Assembly (NCBI GenBank): GCA_025765595.1
Contig: JAIVFH010000098.1
Coordinates: 61,540-125,539, forward strand
Length of the DNA: 64,000 bases
From: Obelidium mucronatum
Taxonomy: Eukaryota > Chytridiomycota > Chytridiomycetes > Chytridiales > Chytriomycetaceae
Direction of reading: 5' to 3'
Shown here one piece after another: positions 46,901 to 56,949 of this stretch. The notes under the pieces are model-generated. The model did not search any database, was not told where the DNA came from, and saw only the letters and a list, made by a program, of their open reading frames with translations. Position 1 is the first letter of the stretch, and every line of letters starts with the position of its first letter. The translations under genes and the position numbers were made by a program.

Positions 46901-47716
46901 TCAACACTCCCAACAGACCAAAATGTCGACCGCAAGCCAACACCCCCAGTCGCAGAAGCGAAAAAAGGCGCCGCCGTAAGTTTTATAATATGCAACGGAA
47001 TCATTTAATTTTCTAACAACTGGCGTCTGCAAAACAGCCAGCCAAAGACGCCAAGGGGAAAGCGGCGCCGCCAGCAGGAAAAGGAGCCCCTGCAGCTAAA
47101 GGAGGAAAAAAAGGAGAAGCCCCACCAGCAGGTAAAACGAATATGATGATTTTCTTGATAAGCCTGACAAGTACAGCAGAGGATGCTTCGAGCCGACCCC
47201 AACTCGCCAAAATCACACGAAAACAACCAAAGGTGCGTTCCGAACACAAACTGAAATTCAGTGATTAAAAATAAATATATACAGCCTGATTCTTCACGCG
47301 CATGGACACGCGAACGTCGTTTGCTTGAAGCCCAATACAAAACTCAATTTAAAACTGAAGTATCACAGTTTGTCCATGTGGCCATTGATCGCATGTTCAA
47401 CCTCTTTGAAGATATATCAACTTACACAGTGGAGTCTTTGCACGGATCTGAAAGCGAAGTTCAAGCGGCCATTGAGGTAGCAAAAGGTGTTTCAGTTCAG
47501 TTGGTTGCTGCGAAAGCAGTGGCAGACGTGATAGAAGCACAACTGGCAACGCAAAAGGAAGAAAATGCAAGGAAAGCAGCTGAAATGCAAGAGAAGACGC
47601 GAAAAGTTGTGCCTATTGTTTCAGTTGCAGCTGTTGAGGAGAAGGAAAAGGCAAAAGTAGCTCCTGCTCCTGCAGCTAAAAGAAAGACAATGTCTCCAGG
47701 GAAAGAGCGTAAATAA
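43982..47716 (+). CDS. MYCBPAP: MYCBPAP-like axonemal protein
   Basis: Homologue of MYCBP-associated protein, in other organisms a component of the ciliary central apparatus (FAP147 in Chlamydomonas, from memory). More than ten short exons. The first joins are 43982-44220, 44288-44486 and onward, with the last ending at the stop near 47716. Diagnostic segments: KKMPPDYLGEGYFNPPKNPI, EEHALRNWKRHSIQWNRVQR, LLMSRLGEHRERIEERDLIF and FWSKGLRIGNDLLGL (with R-x-G-x-x-F/L). A middle domain with GVILPGTAFDFPIIFKSGSP and SETWELVTNP looks like an ASH/MSP-type immunoglobulin fold. The C-terminal region has a Lys/Ala/Pro-rich linker (near 47030-47130) and SRAWTRERRLLEAQYKTQFK, then a coiled tail ending MSPGKERK. 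Its presence implies a flagellated stage. Exact borders of the smallest exons after 46800 are not certain. Confidence 0.85.
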
Positions 47717-47835
47717 AGGAAAAATCTATTGAGTCAACCTTTGAACCCGAATAAAAATCTGGATTCGAACCAAGACATTTTTTTAATCACATCAAGAAAA
47801 CACAACCTTAAGCCAGATAACTGTCTCATCGACCA

Positions 47836-48808
47836 ATGGCGCAAATTGATTTCATCAATTTGGTCACCAAGATGAATCAGGAGAAGGACAAAGACTCCAA
47901 GTGGACGGCTCACAAGTGGTACGCAGGTTTTGCACAGCGCCATAAAGGCAGAATCAAAATGCGAACCACAAAGGCTATAACCAAGGCTCGCACCGATCCG
48001 CTTACCTTAAATGAAATTGAGTCCTGGGTTGAAGCGTTTGAGGCGTGGATGGCAAAGAACGGCTACAGCTGGCTTTTTCTTACCAATGTCGATGAAATGC
48101 ATATCAAACTCAAAAACAGCTCCTCCAACGCAAGAGCCATTGTCAGCACTTCAATTGCCTGCCCAAAGGAGATCACTGGTACCAGAGGTCGGGTTGCAAG
48201 CTTCATTCCATTTGTTACAGCCAATGGGGAGCGTATATTGGATGTTATTGTCTTGCCATGCAAATTCGGAAACCTCGATTTACAAGGCAATCCCAAGTCT
48301 AATTGCCGCCAAAACAACCCAGAATGCCTGTTTGTTTTCAGTGAATGCCAAACACAATATTGGCAATGTCTCAGATGCTGCCAACGCCTTTCCACCGCTT
48401 GTAACCCACCTGATTGAGTCAATGAAGTCTTTGGCTCCTACTCACGCTGTACAGAAGGCTCCGATCCAAGCAGAGAAAGTTGTCAGCTTGGAACGTGTTT
48501 ACTCCTTTGAAGAACTTCGATTGGAGCAGCAAAACGCGGCCAAGGAGAAGGAAACGAAGAAGAACGATATAGCTAAGAAGAAAATTGATCAAGCCAAGGG
48601 GAAGGAGGCGAAGGAGAAGGCAAAGATCGCTGGAAAGGATTCGAAACGATGTCAATCAGTTGATGAAAATGACCGTTGCGCCAATACCTGGAAGTCCAGC
48701 ACCGCCTGGCTTAGCTGCAGCATTTGCAATACGTATCGAGTATTCCCTGGCTGCAAGGATCAGTTTGAGGAAGCGTTTGATGAGCACGTTTTGGGTTGTG
48801 GAAAGTGA
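47836..48808 (+). pseudogene. Decayed pogo-like transposase, second copy
   Basis: Related to the element at 18045-19617. The 5' frame (47836-48417) begins MAQIDFINLVTKMNQEKDKD (CENP-B-type DNA-binding helix region) and includes WVEAFEAWMAKNGYSWLFLT, then NVDEMHIKLK, the first catalytic Asp region, and RVASFIPFVTANGERILDVI. A frameshift near 48300 moves the reading to another frame. The segments with the second and third Asp appear to be missing, and the frame resumes in the Lys/Ala coiled linker. It ends with the cysteine finger-like tail SCSICNTYRVFPGCKDQFEE ... HVLGCGK, equivalent to the tail of the first copy. Not functional. Confidence 0.75.
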
Positions 48809-49048
48809 GGGACCTACTGCTTGTCTTTCCGCTCTGATTTTAATTTCAATCCTTCTATCTTTTTGTGGTTAATGAAATCGAATAAACATCTTTATAGTCG
48901 TAAAAATGCAAGGATGGCAAGGTTTTGGTTTGGAAGTTAGGAGTAGAAAGGTGAAAAAATATCTTGGTTCCCCAGATTTTTGGTCAGGTTCGAAGGTTGA
49001 CTCATTTACCCTTGAAATATCAAACTGAATGCGGAACATAGAAGTCAG

Positions 49049-49777
49049 ATGGTTACAGCACCAGTTGGACGCAGCTTTGACTATCCTGTTTGTACTTTTG
49101 CAAATGAGGAAGAAAAAAAGATGAAGCAGCTTGCTCTTCTGAACAGGATGGAGTTGCACAATGTCATAGTGGATGATCCTCCAATGTTTGGATTAAGAAC
49201 TGATCAGAGAATGAAGTTGAGTGACCGTGACAAGTTGGAGCTCAGAAACTTGAGCAAAGTTAAGGGGAAGATGGTGGATGCGATTGTGCAGTATGAGTTG
49301 ATCAAAGTTTTCGAAGACCTTGAGCGCCAATCTCCTCTGAGAATGTTAGTTGGACTTTTCCGATGCAGAGGGATTGATGCCTTTCAGGTTGAAAACGGCG
49401 TTCCTGCTGCTCATTTTCAGCAACTGTTTGACCTCGTTTCGAGCACTCCAGCCATCCTCATGGAAGTCTTAGCCCTTGAGCGCCAATCTTCAAAGGATAT
49501 TACGGCCACACCCAGTGCCAGTCAGTCTTTGCGTGGAGTATCGCGCATGAATGTGACTGTCTGCAAAAACGCAGTTGAAAGGGTCTGGTGGACAGGTCCT
49601 TCAGTTGTGAGAAAATTCAAGGAAAATAATTTGGTACAAGATTTTATGAACTTGGTGCATCCTGCTGCTTTGTTTCCGGTGCTATGCTCACCCCCAGCAT
49701 CACACTGGATACAATTCTTTGACGCAACCGGATTGTGCCGTTATTCTGGTGGATGCGAGCGAAAAGATACGAGGTAA
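49049..49777 (+). CDS. Unrecognised open frame in a repeat-rich region
   Basis: An uninterrupted 242-codon frame starting MVTAPVGRSFDYPVCTFANE. It is mainly helical and charged in the first half (KKMKQLALLNRMELHNVIVD, KLSDRDKLELRNLSKVKGKM). The second half contains VCKNAVERVWWTGPSVVRKF and ALFPVLCSPPASHWIQFFDA. I do not recognise a domain. It lies between two mobile-element regions and may belong to one, for example as an accessory frame or the relic of an integrated element. No intron is needed. Confidence 0.4.
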   Translation: MVTAPVGRSFDYPVCTFANEEEKKMKQLALLNRMELHNVIVDDPPMFGLRTDQRMKLSDRDKLELRNLSKVKGKMVDAIVQYELIKVFEDLERQSPLRMLVGLFRCRGIDAFQVENGVPAAHFQQLFDLVSSTPAILMEVLALERQSSKDITATPSASQSLRGVSRMNVTVCKNAVERVWWTGPSVVRKFKENNLVQDFMNLVHPAALFPVLCSPPASHWIQFFDATGLCRYSGGCERKDTR

Positions 49778-50302
49778 GGTGAGAACGGGGTGGGGGTCAC
49801 CCCGCGGGGCACCCCTGCCCCGTTGTCATTGGGCCAGGGTGGGGGTGAAATGAAATTGGCCCCGAGGTTCCCCGTAGTACCCCGTCTACCCCGAAAACAG
49901 TAGCTGTGCTGGTTGAATGGTCACGCTCTTTACCGCAAAGCCCGAGGCACCCGGGTCGAAACCCCTCCAGCTGTTTTTTTGAAATTTTTTTTCTATCGTT
50001 TTAGAACTTAGCAATAATTGTTTTAAACTCATTCTAAATATACTTAAAACTTATAAGAGAGTAAATGGCTTTTATTTATAATTAAATGCATTTTTTTGGT
50101 AGTTACAAATATGGACTTTTTTGCTTGCTTGTATTGCTGTTTTAGTTCGCTTTTTTCGTTAGCATTTTTCAACAAAGCAGCAGTGCTGTACTGCTGCCAA
50201 CTTTGCTACAGTTCCAACACCGCCATCCCCGGCCATCCCAGTTCAGCTACAACCTTTTCGAGCCTCAATTTATTGATAGCAGAAAGATCAAGACACTGGC
50301 AT
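49778..50302. other. GC-rich segment, tRNA-like sequence and AT-rich flank
   Basis: 49780-49900 is an unusually G/C-rich stretch with repeated GGGGT and CCCCG words. 49905-49972 resembles a degenerate tRNA: an A-box-like TGGTTGAATGGTCA and a B-box-like GGGTCGAAACCC, with short complementary ends (AGCTG/CAGCT) and a following T run. The arms do not pair well enough for a functional tRNA, so it is probably a pseudo-tRNA or SINE head. The rest is AT-rich. Confidence 0.4.
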
Positions 50303-50321
50303 GCTTTGTATCCTTGATATC
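50303..50321. repeat. SINE target site duplication, left copy
   Basis: The 19-bp sequence GCTTTGTATCCTTGATATC, repeated exactly at 50651-50669, brackets the SINE and its A tail. Confidence 0.95.
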
Positions 50322-50650
50322 GGGGATCAATGGCTCAGGTGGTTAAGATCTGATGCCGATGTGCTGCAGGTTCCCGGTTCAAACCCTGGTGGAACCGAAA
50401 ACGAAGTTGGTGGTAGTTCAGGAGCCCTCAAAGGAGACCTGCACTTCTGAACTACAGAGTAGAGTGGAAGGTGCCCAAGAAAAAAGAGGAAGTAGACGGG
50501 AGGTCTACAAGGGGGGTTGGGGTGCAAAGTCACTTGCTGTCCAGAATGTGAGCCGGGCCTAACTATACTGTTCTGAGAAATTGGGGAGAAGTAGTTGTTC
50601 GACAAAGTGTTAATTACAAAATACATTCACATCGAAACCAAAAAAAAAAA
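50322..50650 (+). mobile_element. tRNA-derived SINE with poly(A) tail
   Basis: A 329-bp short interspersed element bracketed by a perfect 19-bp duplication. Its 5' head is tRNA-like: an A box TGGCTCAGGTGGTTA (from 50331) and a B box GGTTCAAACCC (near 50378), which together form an internal RNA polymerase III promoter. The body has no coding function. The 3' 90 bases resemble the 3' end of the LINE at 62326-62420 on the opposite strand, and the element ends in an A run (about 50639-50650). Confidence 0.9.
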
Positions 50651-50669
50651 GCTTTGTATCCTTGATATC
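50651..50669. repeat. SINE target site duplication, right copy
   Basis: Exact repeat of 50303-50321 directly after the A tail. Confidence 0.95.
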
Positions 50670-51275
50670 ACTGTCTCGAAGATGGCCCACTCCATCGCAT
50701 CCTGAGAGTATCCAATCAACTTAAGACCTACCTCAATCAGATTATAAGGTAAGTGATAAGCAAAAACCACGGGAAAGTAGTGCAGGGGTGTTGATCTGGC
50801 TATGATCCATGCTCTGAGACAGTCCAAAAAACAATAGTTGGCGGGTCTGGTCAACTCAAGCCCGTATTTTTATTGTGTAGCAGTAAGTTTGGGCCTTTGC
50901 GTGCATCCAAAGGTGCATTTGAGGGACAAATGTGGTCGTTTTGGACCTATTTCACCAATAAAAACCCACTTTGGTGTATTTATCCTTCTTTATTTATTGT
51001 TAATTGAAAGAGGGTGTTTACTGGGCTTCAGCTGAGTGCAGATAGTGGTGTGTCGATAACTTCGCATCATGCCAGCAAATTGGGTTCTGAACGCAGCAAA
51101 ATGTGAAATTTCAAGGAAAAGGGCAATATCTTATCTTAAATTTAAATCAACAATGCATGCAATGAGTGAAACAGACATGATACGTGGCCTAGAAGCGTAT
51201 TGCATCAAAGCCAACGTATGCATTGTCTTTCCAGTGATTTCTTTCTGGAAATGATTAGGGCTGCTGAACCCCCTT
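50670..51275. other. Spacer before the copia element
   Basis: No gene recognised. A 61-codon frame at 51069-51254 (MPANWVLNAAKCEISRKRAI onward) stops just before the copia insertion and does not continue beyond its right end. Confidence 0.4.
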
Positions 51276-51280
51276 GCGGT

Positions 51281-51422
51281 TGTTGTAGAGGGACTGGAAG
51301 CGGTGCTGGTTCTGTAGACAGGTGAGCTGATCGTTGTGGGCACTAGAGAGATTTTGGAGAGAATTCTTAAACTTTATTCTCAAACATGGAGCTTGCAACA
51401 TGAGTTTCATGTGCCTCCAACA
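51281..51422 (-). repeat. Copia 3' LTR
   Basis: 142 bp, TG...CA with a 5-bp terminal inverted repeat TGTTG/CAACA; same sequence as 58215-58356. Lower-coordinate end of the minus-strand element. Confidence 0.95.
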
Positions 51423-51765
51423 CTTCCCCTCAAGCGAACATGATTGAATAAAGAATGAATTGAACAAGGATCAGACTTGGATCATGTGACATGAATGTGA
51501 CTTGATTAATTGCCGATGATTAATTAAGGCTTGGTGATTAATTCGGGTTCGGCGAAGGTCATGTGATTGTCACGTGATGGTGCCTTCCCCTTGATCGTGT
51601 GAATCGCTTGAGAGTTGTGTCTCTCTGTGCGGTCTTGCGTTATTACACCCTGTGTCAGATTCTTACTGACTAAAACACTCGTCCCTCGCTCAACCATTAA
51701 AATGGCGAAGCAAGGATAAAGTGAAACCTTCATAGGCGGATATGTAATAATCGAGCAAGTGCGCA

Positions 51766-51838
51766 GAGTAGGTCTTGAACCTGGGATGTCTTGGTAGCAG
51801 ACTTGCGCTCTGCTTATTGAGCTAAGTGGTTGGTTTTC
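51766..51838 (-). other. tRNA-like remnant inside the copia 3' region
   Basis: On the minus strand the sequence has a D-arm-like TAGCTCAATAAGCAGAGC and a B-box-like GGTTCAAGACC with tRNA-like spacing. The acceptor ends do not pair. It is probably a captured pseudo-tRNA or SINE fragment in the retrotransposon's untranslated 3' part. Confidence 0.4.
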
Positions 51839-52025
51839 TTGTGTACTTTTGAACTTGAATAAATAGTTGGGTTTTTCTATATGAATTGTATGTTTAAAAT
51901 ATGAAGTTTCTAGGTTCTAGAATCGAAATCGAATAGAATTGAATAGAGTTGACTTAGCATTATTGGGGGCAAATCACGACTAGCCCCAATGCGTATCGCA
52001 GAAGTCAATCTTGAATGGTGAATTG

Positions 52026-53837
52026 TTAAATTGTAATCGCGGTAAGAGACATCATGCCAAATTTGGCACGTAGTTTCTTGAATTGATCGTGTCCAAGACA
52101 CTTGGTGAGTAAATCAGCTGGCTGGTCAGCAGTCTTGATCCAAGTGACCTTGACTTGTTTCAAATTGACCAGTTCGCGGATATAGTGGTATCGAATATTG
52201 ATGTGCTTGGATCGATGGGAGAATACATCATTATTGCATTGATGAATAGTAGACTGGTTGTCTTCGAATACTTGGATCGGTTTGTCAAGTGGTATGTTGA
52301 GTGTATCGTATAGCTGAATAAAAGACTGTAGTTCGCGTCCTAATTCGCTGATAGACATGTATTCGGCTTCTGTAGATGATAGTGGTGTGACTGGAGTCTT
52401 GGATGATTTCCAGCTGATGACGCCATCCGCAAGTACAACCATGTAGCCAAGCTGAGACTTCGCTTCGTGGTGGATGTTGTACGCGGCGTCGCTGTAGCCG
52501 ATAGGACTTGAATTGCCTTGTTTAGAGTAGAAGATACCGTGGTCTTGTGTGTCATGGATGTAGCGGAAGACACGCATGAGGTCTTCCCAGTGTTGCTGAG
52601 ATGGTTTGCTGGAGAAGATAGATAGAAAAGAGATAGCTGTAGAAATGTCCGGGCGAGTGTTGATAGCTGCGTAGTTGAGGCATCCGATGGCTTCAAGGTA
52701 TAGGGATGGGTTGTTGAATAGGGGGGTGGTGTCTGATGCTGGAGTTGGTGAAAATGAGCTTGGCAAGGGAGTGGAAATTGGATAATGCAAAAAATGCCCC
52801 GTAAATCGCTCCAAGATTTCCTTGATGTATTTTGATTGGTGGATGAATATTCCGGAGGGCACGTGTTCAACTTGTATTCCGATTGTGTAGGTAATTTTTC
52901 CTAAGTCTCGCATTTTGAATTCCTTCCTAAGAGAAATCACGCCCTCATCGATGAGTGCTTGGTCACCAAAGAAACACAAGTCGTCGACGTAGATAGCCAA
53001 GTATACCGTCTTGCCATCCACAGTCTTAAAGAAGACGCACAGGTCCGCTTTCGACTGAGTGTATCCTGTTTCTTTGAGGTGAGTTGTCAACTTCTTATAC
53101 CAAATACGACCCGCTTGTTTTAATCCGTAAAGTCCTTTTAGGAGTTCATAGACCCTGCCGGTTCCATCGTCGTATCCGGGAGGCTGCTTCATGTAGACGG
53201 GTTCGTCGATATCGCCATACAAGTACGCGGTGCTCACGTCGCACATGCGGGTATCCCACCCGTTGATTGCTGTGAGCGATAAAAGCCATCTGAAAGTTGC
53301 TGCGCGCATAACCGGTGAGTGTGTCTCCGTATAATCCAATCCGAATTGTTGTGTATATCCCTGAGCAACTAAACTTTCAACAGATCCGTCGCTGTTCAAC
53401 TTGACTTTGTAAACCCATTTGCTGCCGACAATATTGATGCCGTCAGGAGCTTTCACGAGTCTATAGGTCTTGTTGTCCACAAGTGCGTCGAGTTCGGCTT
53501 TTTCGGCTGCAAGCCATTCTTCTTGGAATTTGCTCTTCATGGCTGCGTTCCGTGTCTTTGGTGATTCAGGAATCTTCGAGATTGGCGTTGAGGTGAGTGG
53601 TACGTCATGTAGTTTATCCTCGATTGTTGCTGATGACCATTCTTCACCAAAAACATGTGTTTCCTCTTTGTCGAGTGTCGGTGAGCACAGCAGCGTTGTC
53701 GCAAGCAATGTCCGTGATTTGCTGAGTCTCTGAGACATTCGTCGCGGCGCTGTTGCTGGTTTTGGTACTGTTGGTGGTGGCTGCGGCGGTGGTCGTACCG
53801 AAGTGCCAAGACCTTGGCTTGTTAAGGTACGCTTCAT
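52026..53837 (-). CDS. Copia reverse transcriptase and RNase H
   Basis: An open frame of 603 codons. It begins with a Pro/Ser-rich linker and then the RVT_2 domain: KSKFQEEWLAAEKAELDALV, VGSKWVYKVKLNSDGSVESL, VAQGYTQQFGLDYTETHSPV, STAYLYGDIDEPVYMKQPPG, LYGLKQAGRIWYKKL and the catalytic YVDD within LAIYVDDLCFF. RNase H follows, with STEAEYMSISELGRELQ and DNQSTIHQCNNDVFSHRSKH, then KTADQPADLLTKCL, the conserved copia C-terminus. This part looks intact. The usual K-A-R before LVAQG is replaced by VES. It is separate from the integrase frame, with about 400 non-coding bases between. Confidence 0.93.
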   Translation of the reverse strand: MKRTLTSQGLGTSVRPPPQPPPTVPKPATAPRRMSQRLSKSRTLLATTLLCSPTLDKEETHVFGEEWSSATIEDKLHDVPLTSTPISKIPESPKTRNAAMKSKFQEEWLAAEKAELDALVDNKTYRLVKAPDGINIVGSKWVYKVKLNSDGSVESLVAQGYTQQFGLDYTETHSPVMRAATFRWLLSLTAINGWDTRMCDVSTAYLYGDIDEPVYMKQPPGYDDGTGRVYELLKGLYGLKQAGRIWYKKLTTHLKETGYTQSKADLCVFFKTVDGKTVYLAIYVDDLCFFGDQALIDEGVISLRKEFKMRDLGKITYTIGIQVEHVPSGIFIHQSKYIKEILERFTGHFLHYPISTPLPSSFSPTPASDTTPLFNNPSLYLEAIGCLNYAAINTRPDISTAISFLSIFSSKPSQQHWEDLMRVFRYIHDTQDHGIFYSKQGNSSPIGYSDAAYNIHHEAKSQLGYMVVLADGVISWKSSKTPVTPLSSTEAEYMSISELGRELQSFIQLYDTLNIPLDKPIQVFEDNQSTIHQCNNDVFSHRSKHINIRYHYIRELVNLKQVKVTWIKTADQPADLLTKCLGHDQFKKLRAKFGMMSLTAITI

Positions 53838-54234
53838 CGCACTTTTGAGTGGTTTTGTAGTTTTACTAAGTGTTATTCGTATTGTGATTAGTGTATCGTC
53901 GTTGATTCGAGCGATTGAGGTAAGAGTATATGTGTTTTTGTGATGATGTGTGTTAAAAGTTGTTTTTGATTTTGTAGTGATGTGTATGTGGAGAGTTTCC
54001 TCTCTTCGAGAGTACTTCCAATTGTATGTGGCTACCGTTGATGGAGGTGATCAAGGTATGTATTGATTTATGTGTTGGGGATCCCGGGATCAGGGCTTGG
54101 CCCTTATTAATTAAGTTTTTGTTTGTGTATTGTAGCTTCCCCTCAATCCGTTCCCGTTAAGTCTTACAAGGCGTCCCCCGCAAGTTCCAAACAAGATGAA
54201 TGGTAAGGGAGGATTGGGGTTATTGTGTTGTATC

Positions 54235-55584
54235 TTACGTTTTTGTTAAATGTTGATTTGTATTTTGTAGTTCGAGTCTCGCGGCGTTCGCCTTGAGGAC
54301 AGTGTGGTGTAACTTTGGTTGCTTTCGGTTGGTTCGCAACGCTTGGAGTGTTTCCGCATCAAGAGGTTTGTGTTTGACTTTTTCCATTATGTCAAGGTAA
54401 TTTTTAACATTGGTATCCACAGCAACGTTGTCTTGGTTGGTGACTCTGGTAAACTCAAGACCAAGTTGCGTGGAGGTGGCGAATGTTGGTTGCGGCCACG
54501 ACGGGTATATAGTGGGCTTGAAGATGCAATCTTTGAATCAAACGAGATGGACGCAAGCAGTTTCCAAGTCGAGGACGATAACTTGGGATGGAGTCTTGGA
54601 TCCAAGGTATATACCCTCTTTCCGTGTTGGCTCCATTTTGCTCACGATTTGTGTTGATACAGGAAGATACTTGACAGCACATCCAAAAGGCTGGAAGTGA
54701 GACGTTCGAGGACGAATTCCGGAGCTGGCGTATTCGGGACTATCAATATCGCGGGATATAACAGGTAAGACGTTGTTGATTTCTGATGCATGTTCAAACG
54801 CGTATCCCCAGTATTCTAATGGTGCTTTGCATTGATATAGGAAAGTCCTGGCCATCTTGCTCAAGGTTTGAATTGTCCTTTCGGGTCCTCCATCCATTTG
54901 GTGCTGCTCTGGTATTCCTGGCTCGAATGAGATGTTGTTGAGTTCACAATATTTCATGAATGCTGGAGATCTTCCCAGTTCTCCTGGGTCCATTCGCATC
55001 TGTTTTGTGGTAAGTTGGTATTTTGTGATCGTCTTTTGATGAAGTCGAATAGCCCAAACTAAAGCTTCATCTTTGTGTTCAAGTAGCGCGACGTCAGATC
55101 TTTTCGAACCATAATCGTTCATTACTAGCGCGTATGGGTATTTTCCAAGATGTGGCGGTTTGATTTCGACAACGTCAAATCCAAGTTGTTCACCAGGTAA
55201 ATGTTTCTTTGGATCTGACTTAAACGGTTGCTTATTTGTTTTACAACTTTCGCAGGAATCGCATGGCATTGGCTTTGGCGGAAATTGAATTGGATGTAGG
55301 TCGCTTGAAGTATGATGACGCTGCATGTATCTGAGTCTCGCGTCGCTAGCATGTCCAAAGATTCGGTGTCGAAGTTCATAATCCAGTAAGTCATTTAACA
55401 TTTGACGCGAAGCTCTTTCAAATTGTCTTTTGCTTAATTCCCTTAGACGCATATTCTGGAGTTTGGCTGAAAGTAACGAATGGAACTGACGCGACTGATT
55501 GGATGGAATTGGATGGTTGCGTACTGGAAGAAAGTGTAGTCCATTCCTCTTTACGCATTGGAATAGTGGTTGATGCGGTCCCAA
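54235..55584 (-). pseudogene. Copia integrase, frame broken near its end
   Basis: 55584-54538 is open and contains the integrase zinc-binding region (RHRIFGHASDARLRYMQRHH ... PCDSCESCKTNKQ) and catalytic core. The first Asp is in QLGFDVVEIKPP and the second Asp region around ALVMNDYGSKRSD. PEQHQMDGGPERTIQTLSKM carries the Glu region (the usual N-G-x-x-E-R appears as D-G-G-P-E-R). After KEGIYLGSKTPSQV the frame meets a stop near 54538. Homologous coding continues in another frame down to 54235 (DTNVKNYLDIMEKVKHKPLD). One frameshift thus separates the halves. Confidence 0.85.
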
Positions 55585-55822
55585 GTCTGAAGATGGATGG
55601 GACTTGAAGATGTAACCGGGGAGCCCTCTTGAAGATTGGAAATGGAGTCCGGCGTCTTCAAGGTCATTGGTCCCGATTAGGTGAGTTACAATCTTTGGAG
55701 TGAGACATGCGTCTTTGATCAGTAATGCGTATCCATTTTCTAGAATGATGACTGCGTCTCCAGTTCCAGTTATCTGAAGCGGAGTTCAGTTATAATCTTT
55801 GGAGTTAGGCACGCGTCTTTGA

Positions 55823-56743
55823 TTAATAACGCGTATCGTCTCCAGTTCCAGTTATTTGAAGTGGAATTCCATCTTCGTCAGCGGTACCAGAGGTTCGGCT
55901 ACACGGAGTAAAAGAGACAAAATAATCCGTGGTCTTCAAGCAAGTCTTTCGGCAACCTCCATCAATGACAAAGACAAACTTGGTGTTTGTTGGCTGGAAC
56001 TGGTACAAGAGTTTTGGTGTTTCCTTGATACTGGTAAGTGTTTCAGTGTTGTTGTATAATGTAATGAATTCTTCTAATGACTTATCATTCGCAGGGGGGA
56101 CTGCGTCTGGCTGTGACAAGACCATGTTCTCATCACAGGCCCCCCCGGTGCGGAACGCCCTCTTTACTTCGTCACAGAGTTGATTGTAATTATTTGAATC
56201 CAGGATATCTTCGGGAGCTGGATCAATCCTCGAAGGTAAGCTGAATTTGGTTTTTGATGTTGTTGTGTTTGTTGATTTTGCTGATTGTTTCCATTGTAGG
56301 GTACGTTCAGCTTTGCGGAGTTGCGGTTGAATGTTTTGATGAATGATGGAATCAGGAACGGCTTTGTCTTTCCGTCGCTTCTTCTTAGTGGTAGCAGTAG
56401 TAGTTGAAGGTATTTGATTTTCTTCTTCCATTTGATGTGAAGCTGATGTATTGATGACTTGAGTTATAGGTGACGCGTCAACTTCAAGTCCATCTTGCTG
56501 GCCCCGGTAAAAACCCGCAGGAACCATGGTACCAGACCCCGAAGCTAAGTTATTTGCCTGGGTATTTATACTATTTATGGTTTGCTGATCATTGATAACT
56601 GTAGGTTGCTGCTGGAAAGAAACTGTAGGTTGTTGTTGTGCAGCAGGTGGTGGTGGAAGTTGTTGTTGCAGAACCATCAGTGATTGCTGTTGGTAGTATA
56701 CGGGTTGCTGCCATTGGCAGTTATCGAAAGGAGTATTGAACAA
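55823..56743 (-). pseudogene. Copia gag C-terminal/protease segment
   Basis: An open segment with Gln-rich sequence, a basic TTKKKRRKDKAV patch and, near the end, KFVFVIDGGCRKTCLKTTDY, which sits where the copia protease D-S-G-A active site is expected but reads D-G-G-C. Upstream, at about 56880-56925, another frame encodes a zinc knuckle CKTCGGNHFHVQC. The protease is then interrupted by a local duplication (see findings), and coding toward the integrase resumes in a different frame. The active site may be inactive. Confidence 0.7.
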
Positions 56744-56949
56744 TGCGTTTTGCGGTTTCGAAAGTAGTTGTTGGATCAGCGGATGTTTGACAATGTCATT
56801 GCGGATCCTGTTTGGTGGCAGTAGAGGCTTCCCCTGAGGGAATGGAAGTAGCGCGTTGAATGCGTAGTCCTGGGACTTGAAGCATTGAACGTGAAAGTGA
56901 TTGCCCCCGCAAGTTTTGCAAGGACTTGGCGGTTGTTGAGTTGTAAACT

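Noticed and set aside
49780..49990. Functional tRNA gene
   Set aside because: A- and B-box-like words are present but the T arm and anticodon arm do not pair properly; kept only as a tRNA-like remnant.
54423..54606. Plus-strand NVVLVGDSG peptide resembling a Rab GTPase P-loop
   Set aside because: The following residues do not match a GTPase, and the opposite strand is copia pol.
53920..54662. Five GT...AG segments of 56-80 nt on the plus strand (for example 53920-53977, 54056-54135, 54203-54270, 54366-54422, 54607-54662), like introns of a plus-strand gene
   Set aside because: At least the last two are coding on the minus strand as copia pol (IYLGSK and NYLDIMEKV regions), and the would-be plus-strand exons give no coherent protein. 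The pattern is chance in T-rich DNA.
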